The notes: a model not told the origin generated them from the sequence alone. Shown: positions 19,424 to 29,277, counted from the first letter of the stretch. The stretch: 64,000 nucleotides of DNA from Idiomarina piscisalsi (GCF_002211765.1 NZ_CP022133.1:2480001-2544000); one strand, 5' to 3'. Numbers and translations: made by a program.

Positions 19424-22192
19424 CTAACGCGTTATTTCTGCTTTTGGCTCAGCAATAAAATACCCCTGAGCATAATCAATCCCTATTTCCGTCAGGGTCA
19501 CTAAGGTTTCCCTATCACACACAAACTCAGCAATCGTCTTAATGTTTAACCCCCTGGCTAAGTCGACAATGCTTCGAGCAACATGGAGACTGTTTTTGTT
19601 CGTGCATATCGATTTAATAATAGAGCCATCTATTTTTATATAGTCAGGCTTCATCTCAACTAAGTAGACAAAATTTGAGTACCCACTACCAAAATCATCA
19701 ATGGCAACCTTTGCGCCAAACGAACGAATATGATGAATAAATCGATTCATCGCATTAAAGTCTTTTATAGATTCGGTTTCTGTCATTTCAAAAATGATCT
19801 TAGCTTCAGGGTTCCCCTGCAAGGCATCGGTAATATAGTTAACGGTCTCCCTATTAAGAATATCCTGACTCGCTAAATTGACTGAAATAGGACACCGAGA
19901 AAGAATGGACTGTCTGACGGCAAAACCGACCATTAACCGGGTTAGCTGAGGGTAATAACGTGTTTTCTTTAAATAGTTCAAAAACACCCCAGGAGAAACC
20001 ACCTCGCCATTACGTAACTGAATTCTGGCTAAAGCCTCGTACTTATTTGGCAGCGGATTCTCAGCGACTGTCGCGACCTCCTGAAAATACGGAAGAACCC
20101 TTTCTTCCTGTAAGGCAAGCCTTACTTCTTCCAACCAAAAGTAGAAGTTATTTGCCTGCGCGTCCTCTGTTTTAATAATTATGCTTGTAATAAAGTGTTC
20201 ATTTTTCGCTTCGATAGCAGCACTCTCAGCATAAGCTAACGCGCGCTTTGAAGAGGCGCCTATACCAATTGAGAAATTAATTTCATGGTGGTGTTCGTCA
20301 ATAACAATATCCGATAACTCGAGTGCGTCTTTAATACGCAGTACCTGGCTTCTGAAAGCCTCAGTGGAAATTGGTTTAAGAGGCCTGAGCGCAAATACCG
20401 CACCGTTAATATGGTAAACCTTAAGCGAATAGTTCATGCAGCATGATCGCAGTCGTTCCGCCACCGCCTTTATAATAAAATCACCATGATTGACCCCCCA
20501 GTAGTCGTTGAGTACCTTGAAATTCTTCACATCCAAGATAGCCACACAGTCAACCGGCGTTCGTTCCAAATCCCTTGAGAGCTTTGCCCGGTTTGGTAGT
20601 TGAGTCAATGTATCAATATTGTGCTTTTGGATGGCTTTTCTGGCCGTGACGATGTCAGTCACATCGTTGCGAATGCTAACAAACTCCTTTATTTCACCAC
20701 TTGCATCCGTGATGGGATAAATCACTGTTTTCACATAGTATGAGGATCCGTCTTTGCGGCGGTTACGCAGGAGTCCCTGCCAGCGCTTTTTCGCGGTGAT
20801 GGTGCGCCACAACTGCTGAAACACCCTGTCTTTCATTTTAGGATGTCTAATGACGCTATGGGTATTACCGATTAGCTCATTAGCGCCATAGCCGCTTACT
20901 TGTTCAAACTTTTTATTAACATAGGTAATGACACCCATTGAATTGGTGACCGATATGATAGAGCTCTTGCTTAACGCGCGTTGGTGCTGCTGCAGGGAAA
21001 AAAGCAGCTCTTCGTGCTCCAGGCTCGCTTTACTCGCTAAATTTGCTAATGCTTGAGTTGAATTTGGCAACGACTGCTGTGTGGTTTTCTTACAGGATCG
21101 TTTAAGTGGCTCTTCGCTAAGCTGCAAAACCGTAGTACTTAAGTTTAACAGCTCCGTTTTACCCTCAATGGTTGAAAATTCACCGTAAAAAAAGCCACCA
21201 ATAGCCGATGTCTTTGCTGCTACTCTTTCTACCTCTTCACTCATACGCCCTCTTAAGAAGGAGCGTCTGGCAGCACATGCAAAAGTTAGCGTACAAACAT
21301 TCGGTTGCGGTTCAAATTCAGGCGTTGACGCCAAAATAGCCGATACGTCTGCAAAAGAAAAAGAGACTTTGTCACCCTCTTTAACAGTGCCCGCGTACTT
21401 TATACCGCTTTGACAATGCGTATAACCGATAGGTGCTCGCAAGACAAAGCACTCCCGACGGCGAATCATCAAGGGAAACTCAATAACATTTCTGGGGAAC
21501 TGCTCCGCAATATGTTCGCCCATATACTCTTGATAGACCGTAAGAATAGGCTTTCTATCGAGTTCATACACATGGTTTCCGGCCGCTTTAGTTACGGTAA
21601 ACGTTTTCCCTATCGGTCTCCACCCCTGATAGCTGTCCACAGAAAAGTGTAGGTTCTCACCATATAAAAACGCACACACAGAGCCAGCCTTAAGAATTCG
21701 GTCTCCAGCTATCGTGTATGCCGATTGAAACTGACCGTTATCAGCGGCAACCCCACCAGCAACGCAGCAGCCCGGGTTCGCTGCCGACAAATGCTCAATA
21801 ACCGTATCTGGGTTTACGCTAAAGGCATTAACATAAATAATGGCCACTTTTGGGGAAGCCCCGGATAAAAATGAGAGGTTTAACTCACGTTCTTGAGTTG
21901 TCATTTCATCAAGAGGGGTAACGACTACCTCAGTTCCTTTATTAAAAAGGCAGAACTGTAAGGCGACTGAATTTGAGTAGCACTGCCCTTGAACTATTTC
22001 TCCACACGTTGACGAGCCAATGATAGAGAATTCGGGCAAAAGTCGCATCAACCGCTTTAAAATTTGCGCAATTCGTTCTTCGTTAACGCCCGAAGCCACC
22101 TGCACCATACCTCGCTCATTTCTAAGCCTGTGCCGATCAATAAAACTCGTCAATTGCTCATTACTAACAAAGCGATGCGTTAACTGCTGCAT
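19424..22192 (-). CDS. FIST-PAS-GGDEF-EAL signalling protein
   Basis: A 922-residue soluble protein with an unusual order: FIST N domain (about 25-215, with FSIIGSSTCGEI), FIST C domain (about 220-365), PAS (about 395-510, VTNSMGVITYVNKKFEQVSG and RHPKMKDRVFQQLW), GGDEF (about 520-650), EAL (about 670-915). The GGDEF signature is NGAVF, so the cyclase is degenerate. EAL residues are kept (YEALARI, SVNLAS, EMTETE, IDDFGSGYS, IKIDGS, AEFVC, AQGYF), pointing to phosphodiesterase activity. FIST domains are thought to sense small ligands such as amino acids. It starts 3 bp after the stop codon of the Aer-like receptor, so the two are co-translated. Confidence 0.9.
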   Translation of the reverse strand: MQQLTHRFVSNEQLTSFIDRHRLRNERGMVQVASGVNEERIAQILKRLMRLLPEFSIIGSSTCGEIVQGQCYSNSVALQFCLFNKGTEVVVTPLDEMTTQERELNLSFLSGASPKVAIIYVNAFSVNPDTVIEHLSAANPGCCVAGGVAADNGQFQSAYTIAGDRILKAGSVCAFLYGENLHFSVDSYQGWRPIGKTFTVTKAAGNHVYELDRKPILTVYQEYMGEHIAEQFPRNVIEFPLMIRRRECFVLRAPIGYTHCQSGIKYAGTVKEGDKVSFSFADVSAILASTPEFEPQPNVCTLTFACAARRSFLRGRMSEEVERVAAKTSAIGGFFYGEFSTIEGKTELLNLSTTVLQLSEEPLKRSCKKTTQQSLPNSTQALANLASKASLEHEELLFSLQQHQRALSKSSIISVTNSMGVITYVNKKFEQVSGYGANELIGNTHSVIRHPKMKDRVFQQLWRTITAKKRWQGLLRNRRKDGSSYYVKTVIYPITDASGEIKEFVSIRNDVTDIVTARKAIQKHNIDTLTQLPNRAKLSRDLERTPVDCVAILDVKNFKVLNDYWGVNHGDFIIKAVAERLRSCCMNYSLKVYHINGAVFALRPLKPISTEAFRSQVLRIKDALELSDIVIDEHHHEINFSIGIGASSKRALAYAESAAIEAKNEHFITSIIIKTEDAQANNFYFWLEEVRLALQEERVLPYFQEVATVAENPLPNKYEALARIQLRNGEVVSPGVFLNYLKKTRYYPQLTRLMVGFAVRQSILSRCPISVNLASQDILNRETVNYITDALQGNPEAKIIFEMTETESIKDFNAMNRFIHHIRSFGAKVAIDDFGSGYSNFVYLVEMKPDYIKIDGSIIKSICTNKNSLHVARSIVDLARGLNIKTIAEFVCDRETLVTLTEIGIDYAQGYFIAEPKAEITR

Positions 22193-22195
22193 AAG

Positions 22196-23776
22196 CTAAC
22201 CATGTTGTTGGCTTTCCCAAAACTGGGCGGTCAGTTGTTCAAGGCGGTTAGTAATAGCGACCGTTGCGTTGCTAACGTCGCTACTCAACTTTACTGCCTC
22301 CAAGTTTTGCTCAGCATTCGTCCTTATCGAGCTAATACTGGTATTAATTTCCTGAGCCGCTATGCCCTGGTCTTTCATCGCGGTCGCTATCTGCTGGCTC
22401 ATGGTTGAAATCTGCGTGATGGCGGTCACTATCTGCTCAAGATTCTCAGCAGTTTGAGAGCTTTTCTCTGCACTCTCAGCAGCCATTTGTTCACCGTCAC
22501 TCATCGCTTTAACGGCTTTGCTAACACCGGTTTGAAGCTGCTCGATAACTGTGCGTATTTCTTCCGTTGCGTCCTGAGTTCTATTCGCCAAAGACCGAAC
22601 TTCTCCTGCAACCACAGCAAAGCCGCGCCCTGTTTCTCCGGCCCTGGCTGCCTCGATAGCCGCATTAAGCGCAAGCAAATTAGTTTGCTCTGCAATTCCC
22701 GTTATAACGTTAAGGATATTTTCGATACTGGCGCTATTCTGTGAGACTTCATTAATCAGTTGTGCCGTTTTACTTATTTGATTCTTAAGTAAGTTAACCG
22801 ATTGAGAGTTCTCATTAACAGTTACCTTCCCCTGAGTCGCTACCCGATGACCATTGCTGGAGGCGTCAGCTGCCTCATTCGCATGATTAGCCACGCTGTG
22901 TATTGAGTTGGTTATTTGATCAATAGCGGCAGACACAAGCTCGGTCTGCTCAAACTGCTCTTTCGTGCCAGTTTCCGACTGAACAACCGCGCTACTTAAA
23001 CTATCGGTGCTTTCTGATAAAGCGCCGGACATGTCATTTATTCTGCCAACAAGAGCCGCATTTTCAGATTCCAGCTTTTTAATCGCTAGCAGAATTGACC
23101 CTGCTTCATCAGACCGTCCTGTATAAACGAACCTTGCAACTGGGTCGTTGGATACCTTTACACAAGCAGCGACGGCATTTTGTATTGGTTTCAAAAGAGT
23201 CAAAATTACGGCAAAAACAATAGCCGAGCTCACCAACGATGCGACCCAAAACGTGAGTAATCCGGCTCCTAAAAGATAAGCGGCCGATGGCACAATAAAA
23301 GATAAAGAAAAAGCCATCGCTAACTTTACTGGAAGGGGTACAGGCTGCTTCGTTTTTCGATGGTTAGCGCCCTTATTTATACACTCGTAAACAGCCTTTG
23401 CCCGCTCTACAAATTCAGGCTTAGCTTTACGACGAACCGACTGATACTCCTCTACTTTGCCTTCTTTCTTTATCGGCGTAGCGTAGGCATCGACCCAATA
23501 GTGATCGCCGTTTTTGCAACGATTTTTAACAATACCCATCCATGACCGTTCCGCTCTCAAATCGGACCAAAACATTTTAAAAACGGATGGAGGCATTTCT
23601 GGGTGCCGGACGATGTTGTGGCTTTGACCTATCAGCTCATCTTGGGAAAACCCACTAATGTCAACAAAATCCTGATTTATATAGGATATCTGCCCTCTTA
23701 AATTCGTCGTTGATAAAATATTCGCTCTATTTGAAAACTCTTGTTCTACTCCCGTTATTGGAAGATTTTGTTTCAT
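22196..23776 (-). CDS. Aer-like PAS methyl-accepting chemotaxis protein
   Basis: A 526-residue chemoreceptor without a periplasmic domain. N-terminal PAS of the Aer type (about 15-115; [37 protein letters not shown]), two adjacent membrane helices (about 150-195), a HAMP-like linker, then the MCP signalling domain, whose hairpin tip [19 protein letters not shown] is fully conserved. Aer-type proteins bind FAD and report redox or oxygen status to CheA/CheW. It is the first gene of the run leading to the FIST-EAL protein; their PAS domains look related. An FNR-type site lies about 137 bp upstream. Confidence 0.92.
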   Translation of the reverse strand: MKQNLPITGVEQEFSNRANILSTTNLRGQISYINQDFVDISGFSQDELIGQSHNIVRHPEMPPSVFKMFWSDLRAERSWMGIVKNRCKNGDHYWVDAYATPIKKEGKVEEYQSVRRKAKPEFVERAKAVYECINKGANHRKTKQPVPLPVKLAMAFSLSFIVPSAAYLLGAGLLTFWVASLVSSAIVFAVILTLLKPIQNAVAACVKVSNDPVARFVYTGRSDEAGSILLAIKKLESENAALVGRINDMSGALSESTDSLSSAVVQSETGTKEQFEQTELVSAAIDQITNSIHSVANHANEAADASSNGHRVATQGKVTVNENSQSVNLLKNQISKTAQLINEVSQNSASIENILNVITGIAEQTNLLALNAAIEAARAGETGRGFAVVAGEVRSLANRTQDATEEIRTVIEQLQTGVSKAVKAMSDGEQMAAESAEKSSQTAENLEQIVTAITQISTMSQQIATAMKDQGIAAQEINTSISSIRTNAEQNLEAVKLSSDVSNATVAITNRLEQLTAQFWESQQHG

Positions 23777-23912
23777 AAAGGCATCCCAAAGCTGCGAAGT
23801 ATTCAGCGCACTTTAAATTGTTAAAAAAACGTATAAAAATTAACTGTCTTTTTAATAACTTGTTAACTGATTGCGACAAACTGCATAATAACCACGTTAA
23901 AAGTAAGGTTAT

Positions 23913-23926
23913 ATGATTTAGATCAA
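23913..23926. promoter_or_regulatory. FNR/ANR-type site between Aer-like and globin-cyclase genes
   Basis: ATGATTTAGATCAA matches the FNR consensus TTGAT-N4-ATCAA at all but the first base. It lies in the 315-bp divergent gap 23777-24091, 137 bp from the receptor start and 166 bp from the cyclase start. I see no other feature in this gap. Both flanking genes encode likely oxygen or redox sensors, which adds weight, but the distance to each start is large. Confidence 0.45.
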
Positions 23927-24091
23927 AACTCCTTTCAAATGTGCAAGGCAACGGTTAAAACGTCATCGCTAAACCGGCGGTTAAAGAAGAGTAATAACCA
24001 GGCTGGAATCATGGTAAATTTGAGTTTTCAATACGCTTGAGCTTCTTACAATGCAGTGCCAGCCTAAAATTTGTTAAGGATAGAGTAATAG

Positions 24092-25432
24092 ATGTTTCTT
24101 GATCAGCTAAAACAGGATTACGCCATCACGCTAAAGAGCGTGACTCAGTCAACTCGTCAACAGATCGCAAGAAACGTCTGTCAGATTAAAGCGGAACTGG
24201 CTGAATCTTTTTATGAGGTGATGCTTTCTCACAAAGAGGCCTCTCAGTATTTAGACAACCAAGTCGTACAGACACGCCTTAAAGGCTCACTCCAAACTTG
24301 GCTCACAAAGCTTTTCGATCCAAATGTGGGAGAGGAAGACCTGGATAATACCATTCAGACCCAACTTCACATCGGCGAAGTACACGGTCGAATTAATATT
24401 CCCGTACATTTGGTTTCAAGAGGCGGCAGAGTGTTGAAGCAGGAATATTTAAATCGACACTCTCCATCAATTGAAGATTTTAACTTCTTTTCACAGCTTA
24501 TCGATACAGCCTTAGAGATCATGTCAATTGCGTATCATAAAAACAGTGAGCGAAATAGCCGAGAAGAAGAGGCATACCGACTGTTCTCAATTACCCAAAA
24601 TATCGGTCGCGAGAAAGAGTTTCAGCGTGCAGCATTGCTGGATTGGGAAAATGAATTGCTTTATTCGTATGCTGAAGCCGATGGTAAAAATAAAGTCATG
24701 CGCATTACACAGTCCGAATTTGGACTCTGGTTCCGTCACAAAGGCCTGCATGCCTTTGAGGGGGCGCCTGAATGTAGCCAGGTGCTGGAGCAAATGGAGA
24801 ATATCGATAACAACCTTCTTCCGACGTTAGAAGGTGATGCACGCCCGACCATCAAGCATATACGCGAATTACGGGCTGCGTTGAAAAACGTGCTTTATTG
24901 CGTTGATAGCCTGTTCCAAAGAAGTGAAGAGCTGGAGGCAGGAAAAGACGTTCTTACCCGGTTACTTAACCGTAAGTTTCTGCCGGCCGTTATGTCAAAG
25001 CAACTTGAGATGGCGCGACGACGCGGAGAAAAATACGCCGCACTCATTATAGACGTTGATCACTTCAAGAAAATTAATGATACCTATGGTCATGACAACG
25101 GCGATCGTGTTTTACAGCAACTGGCTGTTTTACTGACGAATACCACACGAAGCGGGGATTATACGTTTCGGCTCGGAGGTGAAGAGTTCATGGTCTTACT
25201 CGTCGATGTTGATGAGAAAAGAGCGCAAATGTTAGCGGAAAAAATACGAGCGGCCGTTTTCAAAGAAAGTTTTCAATTATTAGACGGACAAACAATAGAC
25301 GTCACCGTCAGTATCGGTATCTCCGTTTACTCTGGTCATCCGGACTACCAGTATGATTTGACTCGCGCAGACGAAGCGCTTTTCAAAGCGAAGCAAAGCG
25401 GTCGAAATAGAGCGGTTTTAGCGACCGGGTAA
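24092..25432 (+). CDS. dosC: globin-coupled diguanylate cyclase (DosC-like)
   Basis: A 446-residue oxygen-sensing cyclase. Residues of about 1-150 form a sensor globin; the proximal haem ligand is H98 in IGEVHGRINIP, the same position as H98 of E. coli DosC (YddV), and a Tyr at 41 (ESFYEVM) sits where the distal pocket Tyr is expected. A helical linker (about 155-290) follows, then a GGDEF domain (about 300-446) with the active signature RLGGEEFMVLL and an RxxD inhibition site (RSGD) five residues before it. In E. coli the partner DosP degrades c-di-GMP; no DosP is adjacent here, but an EAL protein is encoded in the neighbouring divergent operon. Confidence 0.92.
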   Translation: MFLDQLKQDYAITLKSVTQSTRQQIARNVCQIKAELAESFYEVMLSHKEASQYLDNQVVQTRLKGSLQTWLTKLFDPNVGEEDLDNTIQTQLHIGEVHGRINIPVHLVSRGGRVLKQEYLNRHSPSIEDFNFFSQLIDTALEIMSIAYHKNSERNSREEEAYRLFSITQNIGREKEFQRAALLDWENELLYSYAEADGKNKVMRITQSEFGLWFRHKGLHAFEGAPECSQVLEQMENIDNNLLPTLEGDARPTIKHIRELRAALKNVLYCVDSLFQRSEELEAGKDVLTRLLNRKFLPAVMSKQLEMARRRGEKYAALIIDVDHFKKINDTYGHDNGDRVLQQLAVLLTNTTRSGDYTFRLGGEEFMVLLVDVDEKRAQMLAEKIRAAVFKESFQLLDGQTIDVTVSIGISVYSGHPDYQYDLTRADEALFKAKQSGRNRAVLATG

Positions 25433-25489
25433 TGAGCCGACTTCTACCTAACTTAATTAAAAAACAACAATCACAAAGAGAAATTCAAA

Positions 25490-27640
25490 ATGTATAGACG
25501 ACAAGCACTTTATATTGCCTTTTTGGGTGCGGCTTTCCTTCAGGCATGCTCACCTGCGAACCAAAGCTCTCACTCTGACAGTGTGAAAGCCCCTGTCGCA
25601 GAAAAAATACCGTACGAAATGACCATTCATGGTCATACTCGCATCGATAACTATTACTGGATGCGAGACGACGAACGCAAAGATCCTAAAGTTCTCAGTT
25701 ATCTCGAAGCTGAAAACGAATATGCAGCACAGAAACTGGTTCACACAGAAGAGCTACAGCAAACTCTATTTGAAGAAATGAAAAGCCGGATAGCGAAGGA
25801 TGATAATTCAGTACCCACACGCGACGGCGAATATTTTTACTCGACTAAAATGCGTGGCGACAACGAATACCCAATTTACGTTAGAAGCACCGACTTCGAA
25901 GGTACTGATAAGCAAGTTCTGCTCGACGTCAACAAACTTGCTGAAGGTGAAGACTATTACTCGCTAGGTACACTCGCTATAAGCCCAGACGACAAAGTGA
26001 TGGCCTACAGCGAAGATACGGTCAGTCGCCGCATGTATCAGATCAAACTGAAAGATATGGAAACAGGTGAACTGCTCCCTGACCAGATTAAAGACACGTC
26101 AGGCAGTATTGTCTGGGGCAACGATGGTCAGCACTTCTATTACATTAAAAAGGATCCTCAAACCTTATTAGGCTACCAAGTTTACCGCCATACACTCGGT
26201 ACCAAGCAACAAGAAGACGAACTCGTTTATGAAGAGAAGGATACGACCTTCTATACTGGCATAGCCAAGAGCAAAGACGATTCGAAAGTTTATATTATTC
26301 ACGATGCCACAGAGTCATCTGGGGTTTCGCTCATTGACGCAAACGATCCAAACGCCAAGCCTGTTGAGTTTGTGCCAAGAGAAGATGGACTGGAGTACAG
26401 CATTGCCAAACACGGCAGCGACTATTATGTATTAACCAATCTGGACGCCGTGAACTTTCGTCTAATGCGCGTAAGGGCAAACCAGATCGGCGACAAAAAG
26501 AACTGGGAAGAAGTCATTCCTCACAAAGCCGATACTCGCCTGGAAGATATTGAATTGTTCGACGAGCATTTGGTTTACAAACAACGCCAGCGCGGTCAAA
26601 CTCAGGTGTTTATTCGCAACCTGGATACCAATAACGACCAACAACTAACCTTCCGCGACCAAGCTTACACGCTTTACTTATACGGTAATAATGAGCTCGA
26701 CAACGACTCGTTACGCCTTTACTACACCAGTATGACGACCCCAGGTAGTCATTATGATGTCAGCCTTGATAGTTTAGATAAGACACTATTAAAGCAGCAA
26801 CCTGTACTTGGCGACTTTGACGCCGAAAATTATGCCTCTGAACGCTTATTTGTGACTGCCCGTGATGGCGCAGAAGTACCGGTAACGTTGGTTTACCGCA
26901 AAGATAAGTTCAACAAAGATGGTACCAACCCGCTGTATCAGTATGGTTATGGGTCTTATGGCTCTACCTCTGACCCCAGCTTTAGCAGTAACCGTCTAAG
27001 TTTATTAGATCGCGGCTTCGTTTTTGCTATTGCACATATTCGTGGTTCACAAATGCTTGGCCGCCCTTGGTACGAAGACGGCAAAAAACTAAACAAGAAA
27101 AACACCTTTAATGACTTTGTCGATGTGACTAAAGCTTTAGTTGAGCAAGGTTATGGGGCAAAAGACAAAGTATTTGCCATGGGCGGAAGTGCCGGCGGAC
27201 TACTGATGGGCGCTGTAATTAACCAAGCTCCTGAGTTATATCGGGGTGTTGCTGCACACGTTCCTTTTGTCGATGTTGTCACCACCATGCTGGACGAAAG
27301 TATCCCACTAACGACTAACGAGTTTGATGAATGGGGTAACCCGAAAGAGAAACCGTACTATGACTACATGCTGTCTTATTCGCCTTATGACCAAATCAAA
27401 AAGCAAGATTACCCTAACCTTTTGGTGACCACAGGCCTGCATGACTCTCAGGTGCAATATTTCGAGCCAGCGAAATGGGTTGCTAAGCTGCGCGACTACA
27501 AAACCGATGACAACTTATTGCTGTTCAAAACAGAAATGGAAGCTGGTCACGGTGGTGTTTCGGGCCGTTTTGCACGGTTAAAAAACACGGCGCTGGAGTA
27601 CGCTTTTTTCTTAGATTTATTAGAAAAAGAAAAGCGTTAG
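25490..27640 (+). CDS. oligopeptidase B / prolyl oligopeptidase family (S9A), lipoprotein
   Basis: A 716-residue S9 serine peptidase. N-terminal lipoprotein signal with lipobox LQAC (cysteine at about residue 20), unusual for oligopeptidase B, which is often cytoplasmic. A seven-bladed propeller (about 80-430) is followed by the alpha/beta-hydrolase domain. Catalytic Ser is in MGGSAGGLLMGA, Asp in TTGLHDSQV, His in EAGHGGVSGR. The N-terminal DNYYWMRDDERKDPKVL is a hallmark of PtrB, which cuts after basic residues in short peptides. It fits a lifestyle of scavenging peptides. Confidence 0.92.
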   Translation: MYRRQALYIAFLGAAFLQACSPANQSSHSDSVKAPVAEKIPYEMTIHGHTRIDNYYWMRDDERKDPKVLSYLEAENEYAAQKLVHTEELQQTLFEEMKSRIAKDDNSVPTRDGEYFYSTKMRGDNEYPIYVRSTDFEGTDKQVLLDVNKLAEGEDYYSLGTLAISPDDKVMAYSEDTVSRRMYQIKLKDMETGELLPDQIKDTSGSIVWGNDGQHFYYIKKDPQTLLGYQVYRHTLGTKQQEDELVYEEKDTTFYTGIAKSKDDSKVYIIHDATESSGVSLIDANDPNAKPVEFVPREDGLEYSIAKHGSDYYVLTNLDAVNFRLMRVRANQIGDKKNWEEVIPHKADTRLEDIELFDEHLVYKQRQRGQTQVFIRNLDTNNDQQLTFRDQAYTLYLYGNNELDNDSLRLYYTSMTTPGSHYDVSLDSLDKTLLKQQPVLGDFDAENYASERLFVTARDGAEVPVTLVYRKDKFNKDGTNPLYQYGYGSYGSTSDPSFSSNRLSLLDRGFVFAIAHIRGSQMLGRPWYEDGKKLNKKNTFNDFVDVTKALVEQGYGAKDKVFAMGGSAGGLLMGAVINQAPELYRGVAAHVPFVDVVTTMLDESIPLTTNEFDEWGNPKEKPYYDYMLSYSPYDQIKKQDYPNLLVTTGLHDSQVQYFEPAKWVAKLRDYKTDDNLLLFKTEMEAGHGGVSGRFARLKNTALEYAFFLDLLEKEKR

Positions 27641-27671
27641 CAGGGTCTTTAGTTAGACAGGGTATGGCCGC

Positions 27672-28103
27672 TTATGAACTGCGGCCTGCCCATTGCTGAA
27701 GCTGCGACGCAGACATAACCCCCGCCTGGCGCGCCACCTCTTGTCCACTTTTAATCAACAGTGTTGTCGGAATACTTCGTACGGCATATTGCTGTGCTAA
27801 ATGCGGCTCTTGCTCTGTACTTATCTTTAAAAATTGGGCGGCATATCGCATATTTTTCGCCGCCTGTTCAAAGTGAGGGGCATATTGCTGACAAGGACCA
27901 CACCAACTCGCCCAAAAATCGACAACTAACGGCATATCCGCACTCTGATGCGCTCTAAATTCATCGCTATTTACGACAATAACTTCTCCGCTAAAAAGCG
28001 ATGACTTACACTGACCGCAGACGGCGTTCTCGTTTCTCTTATCAACCGCAATGCGGTTTTTCTTGTGGCATGAAGGGCACGCGACAATCATTTTTTCAGT
28101 CAT
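27672..28103 (-). CDS. trxC: thioredoxin 2
   Basis: Cytoplasmic thiol-disulfide reductase. The 143 residues from the ATG at 28103 begin with a zinc-binding domain of two CxxC pairs (ACPSCHKKNRIA and VCGQCKSS), then a thioredoxin fold with the active site WASWCGPC and cis-proline segment SIPTTLLI. I prefer 28103, which has AGGAAG upstream, over an in-frame start at 28133 that adds ten residues before the first CxxC. It is divergent from the cupin gene, with a palindrome between them. Confidence 0.93.
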   Translation of the reverse strand: MTEKMIVACPSCHKKNRIAVDKRNENAVCGQCKSSLFSGEVIVVNSDEFRAHQSADMPLVVDFWASWCGPCQQYAPHFEQAAKNMRYAAQFLKISTEQEPHLAQQYAVRSIPTTLLIKSGQEVARQAGVMSASQLQQWAGRSS

Positions 28104-28150
28104 TGAGTTTGCTTCCTGTTGCCTTTCGCTCAACGTGAACTATAACGGTG

Positions 28151-28169
28151 TTACTTTACGTAAGTGTAA
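28151..28169. promoter_or_regulatory. palindromic operator candidate between trxC and cupin gene
   Basis: TTACTTTACGTAAGTGTAA: an 8-bp perfect palindrome TTACGTAA flanked by TTAC and GTAA arms, off symmetry by one base. It sits in the 97-bp divergent gap. The shape resembles operators of MerR-type regulators. No regulator gene is adjacent. Confidence 0.3.
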
Positions 28170-28200
28170 TACGATTTTTGACGGATGTAAGACTTAGGTA

Positions 28201-28848
28201 ATGTTAAATTTAGATTTTGCTAAACGAGTCATTATTGAAACGGCGAAACAGGAATGGGTCGACAGCCCAGCTGCCGGTGTGCGTCGTAAATTATTGGAGC
28301 GTGAAGAAGCTGAGCGCGGTCGTGCAACCAGCATTGTTGAGTATAAGCCAGGTGCTTCATTCAGCACTCATGAGCACCCGCTGGGTGAAGAAATATTAGT
28401 GCTTGAAGGTGTTTTTTCTGATGAAAACGGTCACTATCCCGCCGGCACCTATATCCGTAATCCACCTGGTAGCTCGCATGCGCCGTTTAGTAAGGATGGC
28501 TGCAAGTTACTGGTCAAGCTGCACCAGTTTCAAACAGACGACACTCAAACAGTACGCATTAACACCAATGAAGCGGAATGGCTGCCCGGCCAGGGTGGGT
28601 TACAAGTTATGCCATTACATAGTCATGGCACCGAGCACGTCGCACTGGTGAAATGGCCAGCTCAAGAAGTATTCAAACCCCACCGCCACATGGGCGGCGA
28701 AGAAATACTGGTATTATCCGGGGAGTTTTGTGATGAACACGGGCGCTATCCAACAGGCACCTGGATGCGCAGCCCACATATGAGTACGCACCACCCGTTT
28801 GTTGATGAAGAAACAGTAATCTGGGTGAAAACCGGACATTTAGGGTAA
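28201..28848 (+). CDS. ChrR-like double-cupin protein
   Basis: A 215-residue protein with two tandem ChrR-type cupin repeats (about 30-110 and 130-210). Each has a metal-ligand pattern: first FSTHEHPLGEEILVLEGVF, second FKPHRHMGGEEILVLSGEF, each closed by PPGSSHAPF or HMSTHHPF. In Rhodobacter such a cupin is the C-terminal half of the anti-sigma factor ChrR that responds to singlet oxygen; here the N-terminal sigma-binding zinc domain is absent and no ECF sigma gene is nearby, so it is more likely an enzyme or sensor of its own. It is followed after 12 bp by yqaA. Confidence 0.8.
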   Translation: MLNLDFAKRVIIETAKQEWVDSPAAGVRRKLLEREEAERGRATSIVEYKPGASFSTHEHPLGEEILVLEGVFSDENGHYPAGTYIRNPPGSSHAPFSKDGCKLLVKLHQFQTDDTQTVRINTNEAEWLPGQGGLQVMPLHSHGTEHVALVKWPAQEVFKPHRHMGGEEILVLSGEFCDEHGRYPTGTWMRSPHMSTHHPFVDEETVIWVKTGHLG

Positions 28849-28860
28849 TCTAATGATCCT

Positions 28861-29277
28861 ATGTACTTAACCATATTCCTTACAGCATTTCTCGCCGCTA
28901 CGATTTTACCCGCTCAGTCAGAGTTTGTTGTCGCGGGTGCTCAACAGATGGGTTACAACATTTGGGCGATATGGTGGCTGGCCTCAATTGGCAATACGTT
29001 AGGGTCTGTGGTGAATTACATTCTGGGCCGATTCCTGGTGCAGTATCAGGATCGTCGCTGGTTCCCGTTCAAACCTAAATCTCTGGAGCGTGGTCATCGC
29101 TGGTTTGAGCGCTTCGGTAAGTGGTCTCTCCTTATGGCCTGGGCCCCATTTATTGGCGATCCTCTTACCTTTATTGCCGGTATGCTTCGACTCACCTTCT
29201 GGCAGTTCTTGATTCTGGTCTTCGTCAGTAAATCGGGTCGTTACGCTATTTTGCTGGGCATTACGCAGCTGTTTTAG
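28861..29277 (+). CDS. yqaA: YqaA family membrane protein
   Basis: A 138-residue inner-membrane protein of the YqaA group, distantly related to DedA/SNARE-associated proteins. It has about four membrane helices, with the conserved LPAQSEFVV near the start, NTLGSVVNYILGRFL in the second helix region, and FERFGKWSLLMAWAPFIGDPLTFIAG, the signature loop. Function is unknown; related DedA proteins affect lipid carrier recycling. It probably shares a transcript with the cupin gene. A deleted second copy lies at 30524-30601. Confidence 0.88.
   Translation: MYLTIFLTAFLAATILPAQSEFVVAGAQQMGYNIWAIWWLASIGNTLGSVVNYILGRFLVQYQDRRWFPFKPKSLERGHRWFERFGKWSLLMAWAPFIGDPLTFIAGMLRLTFWQFLILVFVSKSGRYAILLGITQLF

Noticed and set aside
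27666..27686. Terminator made of GGCCGC/GCGGCC at the trxC 3' end
   Set aside because: The 6-bp stem has no T run on either strand and overlaps the trxC stop codon, so it is not convincing.
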